Of a DNA stretch of 36,406 nt, positions 7,449-15,773 are shown piece by piece. The stretch is from an uncultured Schlesneria sp. (lineage in GTDB: Bacteria > Planctomycetota > Planctomycetia > Planctomycetales > Planctomycetaceae). The stretch is taken from the NCBI GenBank assembly GCA_903899985.1, contig CAIULL010000035.1, positions 1 through 36,406 on the forward strand. The letters run 5' to 3'. The notes below the pieces were generated by a model, which was not told the origin of the DNA, searched no databases, and saw only the letters and a list, made by a program, of their open reading frames with translations. Both the position numbers and the translations under genes were made by a program. Positions within the stretch are counted from its first letter, which is position 1, and each line of letters opens with the position of its first letter.

Positions 7449-8237
7449 ATGTTTCCGCTCTGGGACGATGTTCCTGCCTCGCGAATCCCGTTTGTCAATT
7501 ACGCCATCATTGCCGCGTGCTCAGTGGCGTTTTTTCTGCAACTTCAAGCACCTGAAGGGGGCGAGCGAATTGTGCGTGAGTTTGGGATGATTCCCATTCG
7601 CGTCACGCATCCCAAAGAGGATCAGGTTGTGATCGAAACCCGGACTGAACGAGGACGCCTCGAACGGGAAATTGTGGATCTCAAGTCACCGGTCCCACCC
7701 ATGTTCACTCTGGCAACCTGCATGTTCCTGCACGGAGGCTGGATGCACATCATCGGCAACATGTGGTTTCTTTACATCTTCGGTGACAACACCGAAGATC
7801 GGTTCGGTCATCTCGGGTTTGCGTTAATGTATCTCGTCAGTGGAGTCGCGGCGGGAATCATGCATATCGCGGTGGATGCGAATTCGTTTATCCCGACAAT
7901 CGGTGCCAGCGGAGCGATCGCAGGTGTCATGGGGGCATACCTTTGGCTTTATCCCAAAGCGTCAGTCATGTCACTTGTTCCGTTCGGCATTTTTTCCAGA
8001 TTGATGCCTGTTCCCGCCCCATTGTTTCTCGGGATCTGGTTTGCGATTCAGATCTTTTCTGGTTTCCGAACTGAAGCAGGTGGAGCCGGGGTTGCCTGGT
8101 GGGCACACGTTGGCGGGTTTGTTGCCGGACTGGGAATGACCGTCGCGTTGTACAAACTCGGTTGGCTGAACACGCAGATGCAGGCTCCCGCTTCGAGTCC
8201 GTATGAACGATCTCGCGAAATCGCTCGCCGCTGGTAA
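7449..8237 (+). CDS. Rhomboid family intramembrane serine protease
   Basis: The protein has 262 residues with about six membrane segments. The catalytic dyad is Ser154 in GASGAIAG and His220 in AHVGGF. The conserved L1/TM2 region FLHGGWMHIIGNMWFLYIFG contains His95, His100 and Asn104 of the oxyanion environment. A long polar loop (about 35-80) after TM1 with many Glu and Arg residues probably faces the periplasm. Rhomboids cut transmembrane helices of client proteins. AAAGGA precedes the ATG at 7449. It is likely cotranscribed with the macrodomain gene. Confidence 0.93.
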   Translation: MFPLWDDVPASRIPFVNYAIIAACSVAFFLQLQAPEGGERIVREFGMIPIRVTHPKEDQVVIETRTERGRLEREIVDLKSPVPPMFTLATCMFLHGGWMHIIGNMWFLYIFGDNTEDRFGHLGFALMYLVSGVAAGIMHIAVDANSFIPTIGASGAIAGVMGAYLWLYPKASVMSLVPFGIFSRLMPVPAPLFLGIWFAIQIFSGFRTEAGGAGVAWWAHVGGFVAGLGMTVALYKLGWLNTQMQAPASSPYERSREIARRW

Positions 8238-8284
8238 CCGACGACGGTTAAAAAACTTGTCGGATAAGCGGCAACCACAGTGAT

Positions 8285-8545
8285 TTAATTGCCGTAGTGG
8301 TAGCGGCAAGCAATGATGAATACGACATCTGCCTTGACTGTGTATACCAGCCGATGCTCGTCATTGATACGTCGTGACCAATATCCAGACAGATCTCCCT
8401 TGAGCGGTTCGGGCTTGCCAATCCCCTCAAAGGGAGTTCGAAGTATGTCCTGGATCACGTGGTTAATTCGCTTCAACAGTTTGCGATCGCTTTGCTGAAA
8501 CCACTGGTAATCACCCCAGGCAGATGGCGTGAATGTGAGATTCAT
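8285..8545 (-). CDS. yoeB: YoeB-type mRNA-interferase toxin
   Basis: The protein has 86 residues and is nearly collinear with E. coli YoeB. RTPFEGIGKPEPLKGDLSGY, WSRRI, EHRLVYTV and the terminal CRYHY are all present. Catalytic residues Glu46, Arg65, His83 and Tyr84 are retained, so the toxin looks active. YoeB enters the ribosomal A site and cleaves mRNA. Its start overlaps the antitoxin stop by four bases (8542-8545), giving translational coupling. Confidence 0.95.
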   Translation of the reverse strand: MNLTFTPSAWGDYQWFQQSDRKLLKRINHVIQDILRTPFEGIGKPEPLKGDLSGYWSRRINDEHRLVYTVKADVVFIIACRYHYGN

Positions 8546-8796
8546 TCCTCAGTCAACTCATACTTTGCCGTCAAGCCTGACTCAAGTTCTGCGATCGATC
8601 GCCGCAAATGCGCTGCATTGGACGGATTGCCGAGCAAATACAATGTTTCTTTCCACGAATTGAATTCGTCGAGAGGCATGACAACCACTTGCTGTCCCGA
8701 GTCGCTCACCACAATTCGCGGTTCAGCGTCGGCGAGCACCTGGTCGACAAGTCGCGAAAGATTGCGTTTCGCGTCTTTCAAAGTCACTGCTTGCAT
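8542..8796 (-). CDS. yefM: YefM/Phd-type antitoxin
   Basis: The protein has 84 residues. The N-terminal MQAVTLKDAKRNLSRLVDQV and VVVMPLDEFNSWKETLYLL form the Phd/YefM DNA-binding dimer fold. The acidic tail ELESGLTAKYELTEE would wrap and neutralise YoeB. A GGAGGG ribosome site lies just before the ATG at 8796. YefM normally represses its own promoter with YoeB as co-repressor; a 16-bp palindrome 70 bp upstream (8866-8881) is a possible but unproven operator. Confidence 0.93.
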   Translation of the reverse strand: MQAVTLKDAKRNLSRLVDQVLADAEPRIVVSDSGQQVVVMPLDEFNSWKETLYLLGNPSNAAHLRRSIAELESGLTAKYELTEE

Positions 8797-8865
8797 GGTG
8801 CCCTCCGTTTTACGCGTTGTGTCGAAATTTTTATTTCCTGCTTCGCATCAATCCATCCAGCTACA

Positions 8866-8881
8866 AACATAAATTTATGTT
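8866..8881. promoter_or_regulatory. 16-bp AT-rich palindrome upstream of yefM
   Basis: AACATAAATTTATGTT is a perfect palindrome in the 136-bp gap between lpd (ends 8933) and yefM (starts 8796). It lacks the TGTACA core known for E. coli yefM operators. It may be an operator for the toxin-antitoxin unit, or chance in an AT-rich spot. Confidence 0.3.
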
Positions 8882-8932
8882 AACAGATCTGAATCGAATT
8901 AGGTTGAAGGAATTCGATACCTGCTTAAATAA

Positions 8933-10351
8933 TCAGCGTTTTGGTTTGTACGAATGCGTCGCCTGGCCATAGACGCTTTCGGCGGCTTCCATCACGGTTT
9001 CGCTGAGTGTTGGATGAGCGTGAATCGTTTCCGCCAGATCACGCGCTACGGCAGCCATTTCGACCGCCAATGTGGCTTCGGCAATCATTTCGCCCGCTCC
9101 CACTCCAACAATCCCGACCCCGAGAATTCGTTCGGTTTTGGGGTCAACGATCATCTTGGTCAGCCCTTCGCTTCGGGCCAGTGTGATGGCTCGTCCTGAG
9201 GCGGCCCAATTGAATTTGACAACCTTGACTTCACGATTCTTGGCGATCGCTTCCGGTTCGGTCAGGCCGCACCAGGCGACTTCCGGGTCAGTGAAGACCA
9301 CGGCAGGTATGGCGATATTATCGAATTCGGCCGGACCACCATTCATCGCTTCAACAGCGACCTTGGCTTCACGTGTCGCCTTATGAGCCAGCATCGGTTC
9401 CCCGGCGACGTCGCCGATGGCATAAATGTTGGCAACATTCGTCTTACGCTGACGATCGACCTTGATGAATCCTTTTTCATCGACTTCAACGCCGGTCGTT
9501 TCCAGACCAAATCCTTTGCTGTTCGGTCGACGACCGATCGCGATCAAAACTCGGTCAAATGTCTGTTCTGGAGCAACCCCCTCGCCCGTCAATTTTGCGG
9601 TAATTCCATTTTTTGCAGCCTTGAGGCCTTCGACTTTCGTGTTGAGATGAATTGCGGCGAAATGCGTTTCCAGTCGTTTCTGCAGCGGTCGGACCAGGTC
9701 GCGGTCAGCGCCGGGAAGAAGCTCTTTTGTCCATTCAACGACTGTCACTTTGGAGCCCAGCGCCGCATAGAACGAACCCATCTCCAGGCCGATATAACCA
9801 CCGCCGACGACGAGCAACGAACCGGGAATATCGGCCAGTTCGAGGGCACCGGTCGAGTCCATGACACGTGGATCGCCGATTTGAAAAACTGGCGGCATCG
9901 CAGGTGATGAACCGGTGGCGATGATCGCCTTTTCAAACGTCACTGTGTCGGTTTTGCCGTCAACGTATTTCAGTTCGAGTGTATTCGGGCCGAGAAATGT
10001 TCCACGAGCACTGATCAGTTTCACGCCGCGAACCCGGCATAACTCGGCAACTCCGCCGGAAAGCTTGCCCACAACTCCGTTGTTCTTCCATTCCCGCAAT
10101 TTTGCCAGATCAATCTTTGGTGGAGTGAACGTGACGCCGATCGCCGCCGATTCATGCGTTTCATTAATCATTTTTGCGACGTGCAGCAGCGCCTTCGAGG
10201 GGATACAACCCCGATTCAGACAGACTCCACCGGGCCGCGCTCCTTCGTCAACGAGCATGACCTGCATTCCGTGGTCCGCCGCTTCAAACGCAGCTGGATA
10301 TCCGCCAGGACCACCACCGAGCACGAGCAATTGTGTCTGCAATTCCGCCAT
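8933..10351 (-). CDS. lpdA: Dihydrolipoyl dehydrogenase (E3)
   Basis: The protein has 472 residues, full length for the family. The FAD site is [14 protein letters not shown] (11-24). The redox disulfide is Cys44 and Cys49 in [13 protein letters not shown]. The NAD site is [14 protein letters not shown], and the second FAD motif is [16 protein letters not shown]. The dimer-interface catalytic pair His446-Glu451 is in HAHPTLSE. It reoxidises dihydrolipoamide of pyruvate, 2-oxoglutarate or glycine-cleavage complexes. No E1 or E2 gene is nearby, so it is a stand-alone E3. Confidence 0.96.
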   Translation of the reverse strand: MAELQTQLLVLGGGPGGYPAAFEAADHGMQVMLVDEGARPGGVCLNRGCIPSKALLHVAKMINETHESAAIGVTFTPPKIDLAKLREWKNNGVVGKLSGGVAELCRVRGVKLISARGTFLGPNTLELKYVDGKTDTVTFEKAIIATGSSPAMPPVFQIGDPRVMDSTGALELADIPGSLLVVGGGYIGLEMGSFYAALGSKVTVVEWTKELLPGADRDLVRPLQKRLETHFAAIHLNTKVEGLKAAKNGITAKLTGEGVAPEQTFDRVLIAIGRRPNSKGFGLETTGVEVDEKGFIKVDRQRKTNVANIYAIGDVAGEPMLAHKATREAKVAVEAMNGGPAEFDNIAIPAVVFTDPEVAWCGLTEPEAIAKNREVKVVKFNWAASGRAITLARSEGLTKMIVDPKTERILGVGIVGVGAGEMIAEATLAVEMAAVARDLAETIHAHPTLSETVMEAAESVYGQATHSYKPKR

Positions 10352-10719
10352 GTTTTATTTCAATCTCAAGGTCTAATTCGGGTGTGAATGAAACAAGGGT
10401 GCCGATGACATTTCCGCAAAACGGCCAGACAAGGGGCGAGCGGTTAAATGCGATCGTACACGTCATTTGTAGTCTAGTGATTTTACGTTCGCGAGGCACG
10501 CGAGTCGCCATGATTGCATTGTTTGTATCAGCGATATTCCCGAAATCGAAATGACAAACGAGAAATTTCCGGCGTCGCATCTCAACGAACTCGCGATCCG
10601 ACCGGACGCACTGCGAGCAAGACAGATTGGCGGAAGATGAAAACTTCTGTTCCGATGGATTCATGATTCAAGGAAATCTGGTGTCAGAAGTCGCGCGAGT
10701 TTGAATCACATCATTTGGA
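10352..10719. other. Intergenic region between lpd and the pseudokinase gene
   Basis: This 368-bp stretch carries the lpd promoter region (minus strand) and the 3' end of the pseudokinase transcript. Short open frames here do not resemble proteins. I see no repeat, RNA gene or clear terminator. Confidence 0.35.
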
Positions 10720-11568
10720 TCATTGCCAATCGCGAAACTTCGTCCACCACGATTTTGAAGGGGTCTGCCAATTGAGCAATGCGTTCGCCAATTCTGCTGC
10801 GGTGGAATACCTGTCACCGGGCCGTTTCGACAATGTCTTGAGGCATATCCGTTCGAGTTTGATGGGAATGTCTGCTTTCAACGATCGTGGCGAGTCAGGA
10901 TTATCTGGAAAGATGTTGTTCAGGAGGTCCACGGCGTTGTCTTCAAACGGTTGTTTACCGGTAAGCATTTCATAAAAAATGACTCCCAGAGAGAAAATAT
11001 CGCTACGGCGATCCAAGGTATGAAGTTCCCCCTGGTCTTGTTCGGGGGCCGTGTACCGGATGTTCCCGAAAAACAGTCCTTCCTCGTCCTTTTCCAATCG
11101 ATCGAGCCTTAAAAAATCTGTGAGATACACCACCTGGTTGCGGTTGTCGAAGAGGATGCTGTCAAGATTCAGGTTGAGATGGAGCATCCCATGTTGGTGA
11201 ATGAAATCCACGGTTTGAGCCATTGTCGCGAGCATGTTTGCGGAGACATCGTACGAAAGTTTTTCTTGAGCGACTTTTTCTCGAAGTGTTATTTCGTCAA
11301 TATACATGGAAACGATGAAAACCTGCCCCAAGCTGGTTTGACCGACGTCGAAGAGAGGTAAAATGTGGGGATGCCATAATTTTGCCCAAAGGATTGCTTC
11401 GGCCTGAAATTGTTCGAATTTCTCGGGGGAAGTATGCTGGTCCATCACTTCGATTGAGACCAGTTTCCCTAAACACACATCCAAAGCGAGGTAAACAGTC
11501 CCTCCTTTGGGGTTTTTCCTCAAAACCCTTTTTTGCTCGTATCTGTCAGCAAATTCGACGTACGTCAT
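10720..11568 (-). CDS. Predicted Ser/Thr pseudokinase (Hanks fold, catalytic residues lost)
   Basis: The protein has 282 residues from the ATG at 11568, which has a GGAG ribosome site nine bases upstream; a TTG at 11583 is less likely. The protein-kinase fold is clear: FQAEAILWAKLWHPHILPLF (alpha-C and strand 4), TAPEQ (174-176 APE), RRSDIFSLGVIFYEMLTGKQ and the final KRPGDRYSTAAEL. Every catalytic position has changed. The VAIK lysine is Glu40 (LVSIEV), HRDLKPxN reads HLNLNLDS (130-137), DFG is DFL (151-153), and the glycine loop is lost (RKNPKGGTVY). It probably does not phosphorylate and may act as a scaffold or regulator. It has no membrane segment. It is divergent from the two receptor kinases that follow. 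Confidence 0.88.
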   Translation of the reverse strand: MTYVEFADRYEQKRVLRKNPKGGTVYLALDVCLGKLVSIEVMDQHTSPEKFEQFQAEAILWAKLWHPHILPLFDVGQTSLGQVFIVSMYIDEITLREKVAQEKLSYDVSANMLATMAQTVDFIHQHGMLHLNLNLDSILFDNRNQVVYLTDFLRLDRLEKDEEGLFFGNIRYTAPEQDQGELHTLDRRSDIFSLGVIFYEMLTGKQPFEDNAVDLLNNIFPDNPDSPRSLKADIPIKLERICLKTLSKRPGDRYSTAAELANALLNWQTPSKSWWTKFRDWQ

Positions 11569-11767
11569 GACAACCGACTCCAACTTTTCGATCGAAAGTC
11601 GAGCCCCGTTCGAAGAGGATAAAGGTTTTTAGCAGCCGAATATGGTCTTCGATTCCTGACGCCTTCTTTCTCGCCTCACAGGGCTGATCCCCCACTTCTA
11701 GCGATTCACCGCGATATTCTACCCAGCGGTTTCCCATGGGTTAACGACTTTTGAAGCTTCACTGACC

Positions 11768-11846
11768 CATTTCTCTGGCAAATGCCTCAATTTTCGATGA
11801 GAATCCCGCTGTTCCATGTCCCTGCCTTTGAACGAAGCTGCCGCCG
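11768..11846 (+). promoter_or_regulatory. Leader of the first receptor kinase, duplicated upstream of the second
   Basis: The 79 bp before the ATG at 11847 align without gaps to the 79 bp before the ATG at 15774, with about 63 identical positions. The first 17 bases, CATTTCTCTGGCAAATG, are identical and form a small dyad (CATTT/AAATG). There is no clear ribosome site in either copy. It is probably a conserved 5' leader or operator carried along in the gene duplication. Confidence 0.6.
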
Positions 11847-14800
11847 ATGGCCCTCCCTCTCGAAAAGTTTATTCAGCAGCTTGAAGAAAGCGGTATCGTC
11901 GCTGGCGAAACGCTGAAGGACTTTTTGCCCCCCAAGGCATCTCCCCAGAGTGCCGAAGAGCTGGCTCTGGAACTGGTCCGCAGGAAAAAACTGACGAGAT
12001 TTCAGGCGGAGGTTGTTTCTAAAGGGAAAGGAAAAACGCTAGTCCTGGGCAACTACGTCCTGATGGAAAAAATCGGGGCGGGCGGCATGGGGCAGGTTTA
12101 TAAAGCCCGGCATCTGCGAATGGATCGCCTCGTCGCGGTCAAGGTGCTGCCAGTCCACATGACGAAAGACAACGCCGCAATCGCCCGGTTTGAACGGGAA
12201 GTGAAAGCGGCGGCGAAGATCAGTCATCCCAATATTGTCTCAGCTCATGATGCTGACTGTGCCAATGGTGTCCACTTTCTTGTGATGGAACTCGTGGATG
12301 GAAGTGACCTGTCGGCCCTTGTTGAAAAGGATGGATGTTTAGCGGTTGAGGCGGCGGTGAACTACATCATTCAAGCTGCCAAAGGACTGGAAGCCGCTCA
12401 TGCCGAGGGGATTGTTCACCGGGACATTAAACCAGCCAACCTGCTTCTCGACAAAAAGGGAACAGTCAAGATTCTGGATATGGGGCTGGCTCGCGTGAGA
12501 AGTGATAATGACGCTGCAGCACAAGCCGGCCTGACAAGCACCGGTATCGTGATGGGGACTGTCGATTACATGTCCCCCGAACAAGCGATGGACACGAGGA
12601 CGGCTGATGCCCGTACCGATATCTATGCGTTAGGTTGTTCGCTCTTTTATCTGCTGACCGGCAAGTCAACTTATCAAGGCGACACGCTGATGATGAAGTT
12701 GCTGGCTCATCGGGAACAACCAATACCGTCATTACGTTCTTCACGCGCCGAAGTCCCGGAACCGCTCGACGCAGTCTTCAAAAAAATGGTCGCAAAGAAA
12801 ATCGAAGATCGTTACCAGACGATGACGGAAGTGATTGCCGCTCTGGAAGGCTGTCGCTCTGGTCGAGCGAACACCGTTGCCATTCAGTCTTCAGAGACCG
12901 GTCAGCAAATTCTTTTTCACGACAAATCGGGTCCCTCACCAGTGATGACGTTGCCATCCCAGACACGGGAATCGATGGTCAACTCAAACATCTCGTCGAC
13001 AAGCAAGTCGGTCGAATCGTCCCCGGTGGCGAGCTTCGCAAACTTTATCGACAATCTCCCCTCGACACCGACAAAACCCATCCGCACGACGACGCAGCCG
13101 AAAAAGCCGGTGACAAAAGGGATGAGTTCGCTTTTCAAAGACCAGAAAAAACTGCTTCCGATCGGTGCTGCGGTTCTGGGGGCTTTGTTCCTGCTGGCCG
13201 GAGTGGTCATGAATACGAAGACCAGAGCTGGAGACGGCACTTTGGTCGTGACAGTGACAGAGCCTGATGCTGACGTCGAAGTGCTGAATGAAAAGAACAA
13301 GGTTGAGATGACCCGCAAGGGAAAGGAAGGGCCGATCAAGATTACGGTCGCACCGGGGAAGCATCGGCTGAGGATTCAGAAGGATGGCTTTGAAATCTTC
13401 ACGGACAGTTTTGAGATGAAATCTGGCAAGACCGAGGCGATCCGGGCGGAGTTGAAACCGCTCGTGAACGCAGCGGTGGCCGGGCCGGTCGACAGTCCAA
13501 ATCCACTCGGCGACCTCAAATTCGTGGACATTTTTAACGGTCGCGATCTTACGGGTTGGACACTTGTCGGCGATCAACGCAACTGGGCAGTGGACCCTTC
13601 CAGGCATGTCTTAACGGCAACCGGAAAAGCTGACGGCTGGCTGCTCACAAATAACGAATACTCCGACTTTGTGTTGAAATTGGAGTATCAGACAGAAGAG
13701 GGCTCAAACAGCGGAGTTGCGATTCTCGCGTCTCCGTCCGACAAAGAGCATCTGGAGGTTCAGATCAGTCAGATTGCCGGCTGGGCCACGGGGGGTGTCT
13801 GGTCGGACCTGGCAAACACAGTGGACGCCGGATTTATTCCCGTGAAACAACTGGCCAAAGAAAAGTCGGGTGACGCGTGGAATTCCATGCAAATGGATCT
13901 TCACTCGCGCAAATTAAAGATCGCGGTCAACGGGACGGAAGTTCTCAAGCTGGACTTGGACGAATTGGCAAGTCGGCCCAACGCCTATCCTGCATGGAAA
14001 CGAACAAAAGGCCGGATCGGTCTGCAATCTCAGCGGAATGCAGTGCGATTCCGAAATATCAGGATCGCAGAAATTGCTTCCGAGAACGGTTCCTCCGAAA
14101 AATGGAACAGTCCCGCCTTCCAGCAATGGGTGAAAAATGTGCAAGCGATGTCTGCCGAAAAGCAGTTAAAGGCGGTCTCGGCGAAGTTGAAGGAGTTGAA
14201 TCCGGGATTTGATGGGAAGCTCGCAAATTCCTACGCACAAGGTCCGCCATCGATTGTCGATGGGGTGGTCACGGAACTGAAAGTCTATACGGATCGGTTA
14301 AGCGATCTATCCCCTTTGAGGGCATTAACGGGATTAAAGGTTCTGGTTTGCAGGGGCAGCAGCAACATTGGCACACGTGCAAACGGCGGATTGTTCGACC
14401 TGTCGCCGCTGAATGGGATGCACCTCGTTCGGATCGAATGCTCTCAGAATCTCTCTCTTTCAGACATCACTCCTTTAGCGGGAATGTCTTTAAGTGAAAT
14501 TATCTGCGCAGGTACCAATGTATCAAATTTAACACCGTTGACCGGAATGACGCTGAGGGTCGCAGACTTCGGGCAAACTCCAGTATTCGATTTATCGCCA
14601 CTCAAACGGATGCCGCTGAAAGACTTGAATATTCTTGGGACCAAGGTCACGAACGTTGAGCCACTGCGGGGAATCGAGTTGGAAAACTTGATTTTCACCC
14701 CCGCGACGATCCTCAGTGGGTTAGACGCCATCCGCCAGATGAAAAGTCTCAAGAGCATCGGCATTGGTTGGGACGATAAAAACAAGTTCACTCCCGAGCA

Positions 14801-15671
14801 GTTCTGGAAGAAATACGACGCCGGGGAGTTCAAAAAGCCATCGAAACTGGCCTTCCAGATTCCCGGTTTCGATAGTTGGATTAAACACGTGCAAGCGATG
14901 CCTGCCGAGAAGCAGGTGGAAGCCGTCAGCAAGAAGTTGAAGGAGCTCAATCCGGGTTTTGATGGGAAGTTGAAGGATGCCACAGGGGTTGGCACTCCTG
15001 TCATCGAGAAAGACGTTGTCAAAAGCATCGGCTTTCTTTCAAACGAAGTGAAAGATATTTCTCCGGTGCGGGCTTTAACTGGGTTGACAGATCTCAGCTG
15101 TTCTGGAAGCGGAATCGGCAAGGGAAAGATTTCCGATCTCTCACCGTTAAACGACATGAAACTGGTTTCGCTTCGTTGTGATTTCAATCAAGTTTCTAAT
15201 TTGTCACCTCTTAATGGAATGCCGCTCGCTGTACTTTCTTGTATGGGTTCCAATGTCTCGCATTTGATGCCGCTGAAGGGGATGCCGTTAAAGGAGCTTT
15301 ACTTTGACGAGGCGAAAAAAATCTATGACCTTTCTCCTTTGGAGGAAATGCAGATCACTCGGATTAGCTTTGGACATTCACAAGTCAGTGATTTGTCGCC
15401 ACTGAAGAACATGAAGCTGGAATACTTGTCTTTTGGTGAGACAAAAGTTTCTGACATTTCAGTGCTGAGAGGGATGCCGCTGCAGGAATTATTATGTCAC
15501 GGCACGAAAGTTTCGGACTTTTCAATACTGAGGGAACTGCCACTTAAAACCGTTAAGTTCGACTTCAAGCCCGAACGGGACACAGAAATCCTCCGCTCCA
15601 TCAAGACTTTGGAGACGATCAACAACAAATCATCAGCGGAGTTCTGGAAACAAGTCGAAAAGAAGAAGTAA
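11847..15671 (+). CDS. Receptor-like Ser/Thr protein kinase with PEGA, DUF1080 and two LRR blocks
   Basis: The protein has 1274 residues. A kinase N-terminal tag (1-65) precedes an intact Hanks kinase: GAGGMG (77-82), Lys99 in [12 protein letters not shown] (191-198), DMG (211-213) and APE-type SPEQ. A Ser/Thr/Pro-rich juxtamembrane linker (about 340-430) leads to one membrane helix (437-457). Outside are a PEGA domain (about 465-538) and a DUF1080/3-keto-disaccharide-hydrolase-like jelly roll (about 557-743: FNGRDLTGW, SNSGVAI, GRIGLQSQ). Then come two blocks, each with a helical [21 protein letters not shown] lead and short leucine-rich repeats of the type [11 protein letters not shown] (about 755-1000 and 1006-1265). 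It likely senses an envelope or extracellular ligand and signals by cytoplasmic phosphorylation. It is a tandem paralogue of the next gene, which lacks DUF1080. Confidence 0.9.
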   Translation: MALPLEKFIQQLEESGIVAGETLKDFLPPKASPQSAEELALELVRRKKLTRFQAEVVSKGKGKTLVLGNYVLMEKIGAGGMGQVYKARHLRMDRLVAVKVLPVHMTKDNAAIARFEREVKAAAKISHPNIVSAHDADCANGVHFLVMELVDGSDLSALVEKDGCLAVEAAVNYIIQAAKGLEAAHAEGIVHRDIKPANLLLDKKGTVKILDMGLARVRSDNDAAAQAGLTSTGIVMGTVDYMSPEQAMDTRTADARTDIYALGCSLFYLLTGKSTYQGDTLMMKLLAHREQPIPSLRSSRAEVPEPLDAVFKKMVAKKIEDRYQTMTEVIAALEGCRSGRANTVAIQSSETGQQILFHDKSGPSPVMTLPSQTRESMVNSNISSTSKSVESSPVASFANFIDNLPSTPTKPIRTTTQPKKPVTKGMSSLFKDQKKLLPIGAAVLGALFLLAGVVMNTKTRAGDGTLVVTVTEPDADVEVLNEKNKVEMTRKGKEGPIKITVAPGKHRLRIQKDGFEIFTDSFEMKSGKTEAIRAELKPLVNAAVAGPVDSPNPLGDLKFVDIFNGRDLTGWTLVGDQRNWAVDPSRHVLTATGKADGWLLTNNEYSDFVLKLEYQTEEGSNSGVAILASPSDKEHLEVQISQIAGWATGGVWSDLANTVDAGFIPVKQLAKEKSGDAWNSMQMDLHSRKLKIAVNGTEVLKLDLDELASRPNAYPAWKRTKGRIGLQSQRNAVRFRNIRIAEIASENGSSEKWNSPAFQQWVKNVQAMSAEKQLKAVSAKLKELNPGFDGKLANSYAQGPPSIVDGVVTELKVYTDRLSDLSPLRALTGLKVLVCRGSSNIGTRANGGLFDLSPLNGMHLVRIECSQNLSLSDITPLAGMSLSEIICAGTNVSNLTPLTGMTLRVADFGQTPVFDLSPLKRMPLKDLNILGTKVTNVEPLRGIELENLIFTPATILSGLDAIRQMKSLKSIGIGWDDKNKFTPEQFWKKYDAGEFKKPSKLAFQIPGFDSWIKHVQAMPAEKQVEAVSKKLKELNPGFDGKLKDATGVGTPVIEKDVVKSIGFLSNEVKDISPVRALTGLTDLSCSGSGIGKGKISDLSPLNDMKLVSLRCDFNQVSNLSPLNGMPLAVLSCMGSNVSHLMPLKGMPLKELYFDEAKKIYDLSPLEEMQITRISFGHSQVSDLSPLKNMKLEYLSFGETKVSDISVLRGMPLQELLCHGTKVSDFSILRELPLKTVKFDFKPERDTEILRSIKTLETINNKSSAEFWKQVEKKK

Positions 15672-15694
15672 GATTGGTGCGCGTTGACGGACAC

Positions 15695-15773
15695 CATTTC
15701 TCTGGCAAATGACGCGACTTTGGTAGAGAATGCTGCTGTTGCACGTCCTTGCCTTTGAACGAGGCTTCTGGCG
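15695..15773 (+). promoter_or_regulatory. Leader of the second receptor kinase (copy of 11768-11846)
   Basis: It starts 24 bp after the first kinase's stop codon. CATTTCTCTGGCAAATG (15695-15711) sits at exactly the same distance, 79 bp, from the ATG as in the first copy. This suggests the duplicated unit included its own promoter or leader, so the second kinase may be expressed independently as well as by read-through. Confidence 0.6.

Noticed and set aside
10284-10664. 126-codon minus-strand frame upstream of lpd
   Set aside because: It overlaps the lpd start in another frame and has no plausible start signal or protein-like pattern.
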